Assembly: GCA_024280195.1 (NCBI GenBank)
Contig: JAJRQP010000121.1
Location: forward strand, 1-5,603
Source of the DNA: Bacteroidota bacterium
GTDB lineage: Bacteria; Bacteroidota; Bacteroidia; Flavobacteriales_D; Crocinitomicaceae
Direction: 5' to 3'
DNA length: 5,603 nt
Within the stretch, counting starts at the first letter, position 1, and each line of letters starts with the position of its first letter. The notes below the pieces were generated by a model. The model searched no databases and was not told the DNA's origin. It worked only from the letters and a program-made list of their open reading frames with translations. The translations under genes were made by a program, and so were the position numbers. This document shows positions 1-5,603 of the stretch, in pieces.

Positions 1-78
1 CTCTGACCGTTAATAGCCTGAATATCTGCATTTTAACTGAAAAAACCTAATAAATAGCGAAAAGATTCACATAAAAAA

Positions 79-104
79 TTGACCTTAATTTATTGATAAT
101 CTTT
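79..104 (+). promoter_or_regulatory. Weak candidate promoter upstream of hsdM
   Basis: The 138 bases before hsdM hold no convincing gene. A TTG at 79-81 followed by an AT-rich TAATCTTT at 97-104 loosely resembles the -33 (TTG) and -7 (TAnnTTTG) elements of Bacteroidetes promoters. However, the 15-base gap is shorter than the usual 19-21, and the -7 element matches only partly. A GATAAT at 95-100 could also act as a conventional -10 box, but no -35 box lies at the right distance. The operon must be transcribed from here or from further upstream. I found no operator or clear inverted repeat in 1-138. Confidence 0.15.
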
Positions 105-138
105 TAGTTACATGATTTAAAAGAGACACTAATTAAAT

Positions 139-2544
139 ATGGCAATAAAGAAATCGGAATTATACAGTTCGCTTTGGGCAAGCTGTGATGAACTAAGAGG
201 TGGTATGGATGCAAGCCAGTACAAAGATTATGTGTTGGTAATGCTGTTTATAAAATATATAAGTGATAAATGGGCAGGACAGCCATATGCACCCATTACG
301 ATACCAGAAGGGGCAAGTTTTAAAGATATGGTTGCGCTGAAAGGTACAATTGACATTGGCGACCAAATCAATAAGAAAATAATTGCTCCCATTGCAGATA
401 CCAACCGTCTTTCTGACATGCCAGACTTCAATGATGTCAATAAGTTGGGTAGTGGGAAAGAAATGGTTGACAGGTTAACAAACCTGATTGCAATTTTTGA
501 AAGAAAGGAATTAGATTTTAGTAAGAACCGTGCTGATGGTGATGATATTCTTGGGGATGCTTATGAATATCTTATGCGACACTTTGCAACCGAAAGTGGA
601 AAGAGCAAAGGACAATTTTATACACCTGCCGAAGTCAGCCGTATAATGGCAAAGATTATTGGTATCAGCCATGCCAATACGACTTCTGATACAACAGTGA
701 ATGACCCAACATGTGGCTCAGGGTCGCTACTCCTTCGAGTGGGAAGCGAAGCAAAAGGCAGTGTTACTTTGTACGGACAAGAGAAGGAAGCGACCACCGC
801 TGGACTTGCCCGTATGAACATGATTCTGCATAATAATCCCACAGCCGAAATCAAACAGGGCAATACGCTTGCCAAACCATTGTTTGAAGAAAACGGGAAT
901 CTTAAAACCTTCGATTATGTGGTTGCCAATCCACCATTTAGTGATAAACGTTGGGGCAATGGATTGAATTTGCCAGAAGATTATCCATACAATCGTTTTG
1001 CTGATTATGGAGTTCCACCTGCCAAAAATGGTGACTATTCTTATTTGCTCCATATTGTACGTTCTTTAAAACGACATGGTAAGGGTGCGGTAATTCTCCC
1101 TCATGGTGTTTTGTTCCGAGGAAATGCCGAGGCAGAAATTCGAAAGAACCTGATTAAAAAAGGGTACATCAAAGGTATCATTGGTCTGCCAGCCAACTTG
1201 TTTTATGGTACTGGAATTCCAGCAGCTATTATTGTGATTGATAAAGAAAATGCTGAAAACCGCAAGGGCATCTTTATGATAGATGCAGGCAAAGGTTTTA
1301 TTAAAGACGGTAATAAGAACCGTTTGCGTGAGCAGGATATTCATAAAATTGCAGATGTGTTCAATAACCAGAAAGAAGTTGCAGGATATAGCAGAATGGT
1401 TTCTGTTACTGAAATAGAGAAAAACGAGTATAACCTCAACATTCCAAGGTATATCGACAGTCAGGAGACAGAAGATATACAGGACATTGAAGCACATTTG
1501 TCAGGTGGTATTCCTAACCATGATATTGATGCTTTAAAGGATTACTGGAATGTGTATCCTAACCTGAAACACACCTTGTTTGAAAATAGTGAACGACCAA
1601 AATATTCGAATCTTAAAGTTGATAAAGACCATATCAAACAAAGCATTTTTGAACATCCTGAATTCATCGCTTTTACAAGACAGATGGGTGTTTCGTTTGA
1701 TTCTTGGAAAACTAATACTGTTGAATATTTAAAGAGTTTAACCGAAGGCAACAATCCCAAGGAAGTGATATACGATATTTCTGAAAGTCTTTTAGAACAG
1801 TACTCCGATAAGCCACTTATTGATAAATATACTATCTACCAACACCTTATGAACTATTGGGATGAAACCATGCAGGATGATTGCTACATAGTTGCATTAG
1901 ATGGGTGGAAGGCAGAAACTTATCGCATATTGGTGGAGAATAAGCAAAAGAAATTGGTGGACAAAGGCTGGACATGCGATTTGATTCCAAAAGAACTTGT
2001 AATTAACCGATATTTTCAAGCCGAAAAGCAGGAGTTAGAAAATCTTGAAGCTGAAAAAGAAAGTGTAATTGCTGAACTCACAGAACTGGAAGAAGAACAC
2101 AGTGGCGAAGAAGGATTCTTTGCAGAAATGGAAAAAGTGAATCAGGGAAATGTAAGGGCACGAATTAAAGAATTGAAAGGTGTACTGGATATAGAGGAAG
2201 AATTGGCGGTGTTAAATAAATACCTTGATTTGTTAGCCAGTCAGTCTGATTTAAACAAAAAAATAAAGAAAGCTGAGCAAGCACTGGACGTAAAACTATA
2301 TGCCAAATATCCTACATTAACGGTTGATGAAATAAAAACTTTGGTGGTGGATGATAAGTGGATACAAACCCTTGAAACAGCCATAGAAAATGAGATAGAC
2401 CAAATAAGTCAACATTTATCCAATCGTATTAAAGAACTGGCAGAACGCTATGAATCTCCGCTATCATCCATTGATTCAGAAGTATCTAAATTGGAAAGTA
2501 AAGTGAGTGCACACCTTGAAAAAATGGGATTTGCATGGAATTAA
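139..2544 (+). CDS. hsdM: Type I restriction-modification system DNA methyltransferase subunit HsdM (N6-adenine)
   Basis: This is the modification subunit. It transfers a methyl group from S-adenosylmethionine to adenine N6 and works as M2S with HsdS. Residues about 7-140 form the helical HsdM N-terminal domain (SLWASCDELRGGMDASQYKD at 11-30). The methyltransferase domain covers about 140-450: QFYTP at 159-163, the SAM-binding motif I DPTCGSGSLLL at 189-199, and the catalytic motif IV NPPF at 264-267, typical of adenine-N6 enzymes. Residues about 455-801 are an extension beyond the roughly 500 residues of E. coli-type HsdM. It includes highly charged, probably coiled-coil stretches at about 625-660, 675-715 and 740-800; long HsdM proteins of this kind are common in Bacteroidetes and Firmicutes. 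The ATG at 139 fits the family N-terminus, although only a weak AAAGAG lies about 14 bases upstream. No motif is damaged, so an active enzyme is expected. Its stop overlaps the start of hsdS. Confidence 0.97.
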   Translation: MAIKKSELYSSLWASCDELRGGMDASQYKDYVLVMLFIKYISDKWAGQPYAPITIPEGASFKDMVALKGTIDIGDQINKKIIAPIADTNRLSDMPDFNDVNKLGSGKEMVDRLTNLIAIFERKELDFSKNRADGDDILGDAYEYLMRHFATESGKSKGQFYTPAEVSRIMAKIIGISHANTTSDTTVNDPTCGSGSLLLRVGSEAKGSVTLYGQEKEATTAGLARMNMILHNNPTAEIKQGNTLAKPLFEENGNLKTFDYVVANPPFSDKRWGNGLNLPEDYPYNRFADYGVPPAKNGDYSYLLHIVRSLKRHGKGAVILPHGVLFRGNAEAEIRKNLIKKGYIKGIIGLPANLFYGTGIPAAIIVIDKENAENRKGIFMIDAGKGFIKDGNKNRLREQDIHKIADVFNNQKEVAGYSRMVSVTEIEKNEYNLNIPRYIDSQETEDIQDIEAHLSGGIPNHDIDALKDYWNVYPNLKHTLFENSERPKYSNLKVDKDHIKQSIFEHPEFIAFTRQMGVSFDSWKTNTVEYLKSLTEGNNPKEVIYDISESLLEQYSDKPLIDKYTIYQHLMNYWDETMQDDCYIVALDGWKAETYRILVENKQKKLVDKGWTCDLIPKELVINRYFQAEKQELENLEAEKESVIAELTELEEEHSGEEGFFAEMEKVNQGNVRARIKELKGVLDIEEELAVLNKYLDLLASQSDLNKKIKKAEQALDVKLYAKYPTLTVDEIKTLVVDDKWIQTLETAIENEIDQISQHLSNRIKELAERYESPLSSIDSEVSKLESKVSAHLEKMGFAWN

Positions 2545-3734
2545 TGGATAGCTATAAAAAAACAGAGATTGGAGTAATTCCAAATGATTGGGAATTGAAA
2601 AAAATTAGTGACATTGTTTCAGTTGATACTGAAAATCTAAGTAGTTCAACGAATCCTGAATATGAGTTTAAGTATATTTCTCTTGAAGATGTAGATAATG
2701 GTACATTACGAAATTATGCTGAATTGACGTTCAAAAATGCTCCTTCAAGAGCAAGGAGAAAAATTAGAAAAGGTGATATATTGGTTGCCACAGTACGACC
2801 TAATCTTAAATCCCATCTTTTCATTTCACAAGAGGTTTCGGATTGGATATGTTCAACAGGGTTTTCTGTTTTAAGAAGTAATTCAAATGTAGATGGTAGA
2901 TTCTTATTCAGTCATTTATTTGTGTCCATCATAAATAAGCAAATTGATAACTTAATCACTGGTTCAAATTATCCAGCAATTAACAGTAATGATGTAAAAT
3001 CATTAACAATCCCTCTCCCTCCACTCCCTGAACAACAAGCCATTGCCGAAGTATTATCTGACACCGACAATTTAATCCAATCACTTGAAAAACTCATTGC
3101 CAAAAAACGACTCATTAAACAAGGGGCAATGCAGGAATTGCTGAGTCCGAAAGAGGGGTGGGAAGTAAAGAAGTTGGGAGATGTTGCTGATATTGTTGGT
3201 GGGGGCACTCCAAGTACATTCATAAATAGTTATTGGGATGGAACTATAAATTGGTTTACACCCACGGAAATAGGATTTAAAAAATATGTTACGGAGAGTA
3301 GCCGAAAAATAACAATAGAGGGATTGCAAAACTGCTCAGCTAAAATTTTACCTATGGGTACGATTTTATTAACAAGCCGTGCGGGCATTGGTGATTTAGG
3401 AATTCTAAAAGAAGAAGGTTGTACGAATCAAGGATTTCAATCATTAGTTCCAAAAGAAGGAATTAATACTGAGTTTTTGTATTATTTGATGATTACCTTA
3501 AAAAAGGTGTTAGTTCAAAATGCAAGTGGTAGTACATTTTTAGAAATTAGTCCAAATAGAGTTAAGCAAATTCAAATTTCTTGTCCAAATACTGCTGAAC
3601 AAATACGAATTGCTTTGATATTAACTGAAATTGATAATGAAATTGAATCATTAGAAAAGAAACTTTCAAAATATAAAGTTCTTAAACAAGGTTTAATGCA
3701 AAACCTGTTGACGGGTAAAATAAGGTTGGTATGA
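2535..3734 (+). CDS. hsdS: Type I restriction-modification system specificity subunit HsdS
   Basis: This subunit chooses the bipartite target of the Type I complex and holds the two HsdM copies. It shows the full two-half layout in 399 residues. Target-recognition domain 1 is about 17-160, opening at IPNDWELKKIS. The central helical region is about 163-203 (PLPEQQAIAEVL, then KQGAMQELL). Target-recognition domain 2 is about 207-350, opening at GWEVKKLGDVADIVGGGTPS with the common YWDGTINWFTPTEI at 233-246. The distal helical region is about 352-392, ending KQGLMQNLLTGK. Two starts are possible. ATG 2535 overlaps hsdM by 10 bases. ATG 2544 (residue 4) forms a TAATG stop-start overlap and gives the more family-like N-terminus MDSYKKTEIG. 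Either way translation is coupled to hsdM. The gene ends in an ATGA overlap with the next gene. The DNA target cannot be read from the sequence. Confidence 0.95.
   Translation: MELMDSYKKTEIGVIPNDWELKKISDIVSVDTENLSSSTNPEYEFKYISLEDVDNGTLRNYAELTFKNAPSRARRKIRKGDILVATVRPNLKSHLFISQEVSDWICSTGFSVLRSNSNVDGRFLFSHLFVSIINKQIDNLITGSNYPAINSNDVKSLTIPLPPLPEQQAIAEVLSDTDNLIQSLEKLIAKKRLIKQGAMQELLSPKEGWEVKKLGDVADIVGGGTPSTFINSYWDGTINWFTPTEIGFKKYVTESSRKITIEGLQNCSAKILPMGTILLTSRAGIGDLGILKEEGCTNQGFQSLVPKEGINTEFLYYLMITLKKVLVQNASGSTFLEISPNRVKQIQISCPNTAEQIRIALILTEIDNEIESLEKKLSKYKVLKQGLMQNLLTGKIRLV
3021..3143 (+). repeat. hsdS central conserved (spacer helix) region, copy 1
   Basis: This segment encodes HsdS residues 163-203, the first of two homologous helical spacers (copy 2 is at 3588-3710). 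The proteins align around EQ...AxxLxxxDxxIxSLEK and KQGxMQxLL. Most similarity is at the protein level: the longest identical DNA stretch I see is TTAAACAAGG at 3115-3124 and 3682-3691, 567 bases apart. These paired regions set the distance between the recognition domains and are where recognition domains are typically exchanged. The top strand here is visibly richer in C than the flanking recognition-domain DNA. Confidence 0.8.
3588..3710 (+). repeat. hsdS distal conserved (spacer helix) region, copy 2
   Basis: This segment encodes HsdS residues 352-392 and is the partner of copy 1 at 3021-3143. It carries AEQIRIALILTEIDNEIESL followed by KQGLMQNLL. In the HsdS fold the two copies pack as an antiparallel coiled coil. 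Divergence at DNA level is substantial, so frequent recombination between the two halves within this gene looks unlikely. Confidence 0.8.
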
Positions 3735-4774
3735 TTGAGATTAAGCAAAACGGTAATACTTATAAGCTACCCAACGGCTTAACAGATTTCCAAAAGGAAA
3801 TGTATGTCCACCTAATTAATTGGAAGTGGGATAATATAACCAAGCAAGTAGGTGTTTATCACAGAAAAGATAGAGAAGGTGTCATCCGAACTAATGAGTA
3901 TGATGCAATATTGCCTGATTTTGTCCGTGATGACTTCCCAATAGTTTATCCCTTAATTCTGGATGACTTAAAGCAACATCAGGCATTATACAGCTTTAAA
4001 TTCCATGAGCATTTCAACCACATGGCAAGTTCACAAGCTGCCAACATCAATCTGTTTCTACCAATACTATTGAATGAAAAGGCAGATAGTGTTTTTAAAC
4101 AACTAAAAACAGATTTTAAACGATTGGCAATTGACGAGTTGTACAAAGGTTTTAGGATTGAATTTTGGGACGGTAATTCAAATAAAGAAAAAGGAATGTT
4201 AGGCGACCATTCAGCAATAGCTGGAACGGATTCAGATATAGCCATTGCATACTACAATCACAATGATGAATTATGCCTTTGGCTAATCGAGCATAAACTT
4301 ACTGAGAAAGAGTTTACCGAATGTGGAGGGGCAAAGAGTAAAGGCAGAAAACCTATCCACAATTGCAATCATACTTTTTCTGATATTATAAGTAATAAGG
4401 ATTTATGCTATTACCATAGTGGCAGAAAATATGAATACTGGAATATTACGGAAAACAACCAGTCATATTTTGTAAATCAAAGTATGCATGTAACCTGTCC
4501 ATTCCGTGGGGGAATAAATCAATTGTGGAGAAATCAATTATTAGGTTTCGCACTTGAAAAATCAGGTAAATACAAACATGTTTATTTTTCTGTTGTAAAG
4601 CATCCTGAAAATAAGGCATTGGATGCATCAATCAACAACTACAAAAATTTGATAAATAATCATCCAAAATTTTCGATATTCGATTCAAATGAGGTAGTTA
4701 CATACGCAAAATCCGTTAATGACGAAGAGTTAAATAATTGGGTTAGTTGGTATGAAGACTTGTATAAGGTTTAG
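3731..4774 (+). CDS. Putative PD-(D/E)XK-family restriction endonuclease-like protein (PGN_0703-like)
   Basis: This 347-residue protein is probably a DNA nuclease and is not one of the three classical Hsd subunits. A PD-(D/E)XK-like core is seen at about 160-192: GTDSDIAIAY (165-174, acidic D167 and D169) followed by LIEHKLTEKEF (185-195), which gives a D...ExK pattern with E187 and K189. Other conserved-looking blocks are SSQAANINLFLPIL (100-113) and CPFRGGINQLWRNQLLGF (256-273). They recall the PGN_0703 family of putative restriction endonucleases; this assignment is from memory of family motifs. C198, C212, C226 and C256, with nearby histidines, could bind a metal or an Fe-S cluster. There is no signal peptide or membrane segment, so it should be cytoplasmic. 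Its ATG overlaps the hsdS stop (ATGA), implying coupled translation and a role tied to the Type I complex or to its methylation. It could instead be a separate defence or repair nuclease riding in the operon. The reading frame is certain; the function is moderately supported. Confidence 0.7.
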   Translation: MIEIKQNGNTYKLPNGLTDFQKEMYVHLINWKWDNITKQVGVYHRKDREGVIRTNEYDAILPDFVRDDFPIVYPLILDDLKQHQALYSFKFHEHFNHMASSQAANINLFLPILLNEKADSVFKQLKTDFKRLAIDELYKGFRIEFWDGNSNKEKGMLGDHSAIAGTDSDIAIAYYNHNDELCLWLIEHKLTEKEFTECGGAKSKGRKPIHNCNHTFSDIISNKDLCYYHSGRKYEYWNITENNQSYFVNQSMHVTCPFRGGINQLWRNQLLGFALEKSGKYKHVYFSVVKHPENKALDASINNYKNLINNHPKFSIFDSNEVVTYAKSVNDEELNNWVSWYEDLYKV

Positions 4775-4797
4775 AAACAAAATGATTTAAACTTTTT
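4766..4797 (+). terminator. Weak hairpin plus T-run between nuclease gene and hsdR
   Basis: AAGGTTTAGA (4766-4775) can pair with TTTAAACTTT (4786-4795) around a 10-base loop. The pairing uses two G-T wobbles, and a T-run ends at 4797. The stem is very AT-rich and overlaps the stop codon of the upstream gene. At best this is a weak terminator or attenuator that lowers hsdR expression relative to hsdM and hsdS. It may be chance in AT-rich DNA. Confidence 0.2.
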
Positions 4798-4804
4798 CCA
4801 TGAA

Positions 4805-5470
4805 ATGAATGATATTGGACAAATAGAACGAATTACCCAAAACCGAGTGGTCAAACTTTTTCGGGATGAATTAGGCTATACCTACCTTGGAAATTGGGAA
4901 GAAAGAGAAATTAACAGCAATATTGAAGACGATTTGTTGAGAAAATTCCTCACAAGAAAGGGTTATTCAAAAGTCCAAATCAATAAAGCAATATATGATT
5001 TGCTCACTACTGCAAATAATTTTGGCGACAGCCTTTACACCACCAATAAGAACGTTTATCAGCTTCTTAGATATGGCGTTAAAGTAAAAGCCGAAGCAGG
5101 AGATAATTATGAAACCGTTCATCTATTCAATTGGAAGGATTTTGAAGACAACGATTTTGCGATTGCCGAAGAAGTAACCATAAAGGGCAATAAAACCAAA
5201 AGACCCGATATTGTACTCTATGTTAATGGCATTGCATTGGGCGTGTTGGAACTGAAACGGAGTACTGTTTCAATCAATGATGGTATAAGACAAAGTATTG
5301 TCAATCAGCAAGACCAATTTATCCAACCTTTCTTTGCTACTGTCCAATATATTTTTGCAGGCAATGATACGGAAGGTTTACGTTACGGTTCTATCCTAAC
5401 ACCTGAAAAATACTTTCTAAATTGGAAAGAAGACGTACAGGATACCAGTCGGATTTTGCTGGATAAGTAG
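4805..5470 (+). CDS. hsdR: Truncated Type I restriction subunit HsdR (N-terminal nuclease domain only)
   Basis: The 221 residues match the start of HsdR, the cleavage and translocation subunit, which is normally about 950-1100 residues. The opening VVKLFRDELGYTYLGNWEER (15-34) and LRYGVKVK (88-95) are typical of the family. The PD-(D/E)XK nuclease site is present: RPDI (133-136, D135) and LELKRS (148-153, E149, K151). It is followed by AGNDTEGLRYG (185-195) and TPEKYFLNW (199-207). The frame ends at TAG 5468-5470 after LLDK, where relatives run on into the linker and the two RecA-like helicase domains; no helicase motif exists in the rest of the window. Translocation, and with it Type I cleavage, should therefore be lost. 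No other frame after 5470 continues hsdR, so this is not a simple frameshift but a break in homology, probably an insertion or rearrangement. Functionally it may be a pseudogene, although the nuclease-domain fragment could still be made. ATG 4805 fits the family start; no clear ribosome binding site is seen. Confidence 0.9.
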   Translation: MNDIGQIERITQNRVVKLFRDELGYTYLGNWEEREINSNIEDDLLRKFLTRKGYSKVQINKAIYDLLTTANNFGDSLYTTNKNVYQLLRYGVKVKAEAGDNYETVHLFNWKDFEDNDFAIAEEVTIKGNKTKRPDIVLYVNGIALGVLELKRSTVSINDGIRQSIVNQQDQFIQPFFATVQYIFAGNDTEGLRYGSILTPEKYFLNWKEDVQDTSRILLDK

Positions 5471-5478
5471 TGTCACTA
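5468..5478. repeat. 11-base palindrome at the hsdR break
   Basis: TAGTG-T-CACTA is a perfect inverted repeat around a central T. Its first three bases are the stop codon of the truncated hsdR. Its position exactly at the loss of hsdR homology suggests an element end or target site, but palindromes this short also occur by chance. Confidence 0.5.
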
Positions 5479-5480
5479 AG

Positions 5481-5500
5481 AAAACGCATCTCTCGTTTTT
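5481..5500 (+). terminator. Small hairpin ending in T-run after truncated hsdR
   Basis: AAAACG (5481-5486) pairs with CGTTTT (5494-5499) around a 7-base loop, and the T-run ends at 5500. The T residues are part of the stem rather than a free tail, so termination would be weak. It lies 10 bases after the hsdR stop and could equally be an end structure of an inserted element. Confidence 0.25.
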
Positions 5501-5530
5501 GCAATATAATTATTTTAATATTTTATTGCA
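5500..5530. repeat. 7-base inverted repeat TGCAATA / TATTGCA
   Basis: TGCAATA at 5500-5506 is mirrored by TATTGCA at 5524-5530 around 17 AT-only bases. No T-run follows on the + strand. It covers the end of the possible antisense gene and might be part of its 3' end, but it could be chance in DNA this rich in A and T. Confidence 0.35.
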
Positions 5531-5603
5531 CTCTTAATTTTCTGATTTCTGATGGATTTCGAACTAACTTTTAGCTTTTCCATTTCTGAACCAAAAATAA
5601 TGA
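5515..5603 (-). CDS. Possible C-terminal tail of an antisense gene, cut by the window end
   Basis: On the minus strand, 28 codons run open from the window edge to a TAA at 5517-5515, giving IIFGSEMEKLKV followed by a lysine-rich tail ending SAIKY. A basic C-terminus close to an element boundary would suit a transposase, but nothing in the residues identifies a family. An open run of this length can arise by chance in AT-rich DNA, so this is a candidate only. Confidence 0.2.
   Translation of the reverse strand, partial: IIFGSEMEKLKVSSKSIRNQKIKSAIKY

Larger units (their letters stand above)
5468..5603. mobile_element. Possible edge of an inserted element interrupting hsdR
   Basis: hsdR homology ends abruptly at 5467. 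The following 136 bases are non-coding on the + strand and more AT-rich than the upstream genes. The boundary starts with the palindrome TAGTGTCACTA, and a possible antisense gene tail begins 45 bases further in. This fits an insertion sequence end next to the 3' end of its transposase gene. I do not recognise a specific family terminus, and the other end and any target duplication lie outside the window. A deletion or rearrangement junction is an equally possible explanation. Confidence 0.3.

Noticed and set aside
3..50. Short open frame at the left edge as the tail of an upstream gene
   Set aside because: Only 15 codons are visible before TAA 48-50 and nothing in them is recognisable; this cannot be told from chance.
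618..875. Antisense frame containing LPTRRSSD, which resembles the translated sequencing-adaptor artefact seen in some metagenomes
   Set aside because: The DNA here is the conserved HsdM motif I region (GSGSLLLRVGSEAKG) on the + strand and does not match an adaptor sequence; the resemblance is chance.
727..1053. 108-codon antisense open frame within hsdM
   Set aside because: It overlaps the conserved methyltransferase core, including NPPF, and has no independent support.
1066..1497. 143-codon antisense open frame within hsdM
   Set aside because: It is fully inside the well-supported hsdM gene, has no start context or recognisable domain, and its composition is what the complement of an AT-rich coding region gives.
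139..2544. The 801-residue length of HsdM as a possible fusion to a new domain
   Set aside because: Long HsdM proteins with a helical, coiled-coil C-terminal extension are a known and common class. I see no separate catalytic motif in 455-801.
3115..3691. The two hsdS spacer regions as an active inversion or phase-variation switch
   Set aside because: The repeats are direct, not inverted, share only about 10 identical bases, and no recombinase gene or second hsdS is present in the window.
5539..5552. Tandem TTTCTGA x2 as a possible direct repeat of an attachment site
   Set aside because: It is two copies of 7 bases in low-complexity AT-rich DNA with no partner elsewhere in the window; chance is the simplest explanation.

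Overview
The window carries a Type I restriction-modification locus on the + strand in the order hsdM - hsdS - extra nuclease-like gene - truncated hsdR. The DNA is clearly AT-rich, start codons lack strong Shine-Dalgarno sequences, and the proteins resemble the Type I sets common in Bacteroidetes (Bacteroidota). The third gene also looks like the PGN_0703-type nuclease family first named in Porphyromonas. A Bacteroidetes host is therefore my best inference, but nothing in the window proves it.

Layout: 1-138 is a short upstream region with at most a weak promoter. 139-2544 is hsdM, an 801-residue N6-adenine methyltransferase with a long coiled-coil-rich C-terminal extension. 2535-3734 is hsdS, a complete specificity subunit with two target-recognition domains and two helical conserved regions; it overlaps hsdM. 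3731-4774 is a PD-(D/E)XK-like putative nuclease that overlaps the end of hsdS by 4 bases. 4805-5470 is the first 221 codons of hsdR: it holds the N-terminal nuclease domain with its catalytic residues and stops before the ATP-dependent motor. 5471-5603 does not continue hsdR in any frame. It begins with a small palindrome and may be the edge of an inserted element with an antisense gene tail.

How the genes work together: HsdM and HsdS should form an M2S methyltransferase that marks a bipartite site with N6-methyladenine, and both look complete. HsdR would normally add DNA translocation and cleavage, but its helicase part is absent here, so classical Type I restriction should be dead unless a full hsdR exists elsewhere. 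The translationally coupled nuclease-like gene is the most interesting component. It could be an accessory effector that uses the same methylation or recognition complex, or a passenger in the operon. The locus reads either as a decaying Type I system that has become a solitary methyltransferase, or as a methyltransferase paired with an alternative nuclease. The sequence alone does not decide between these.
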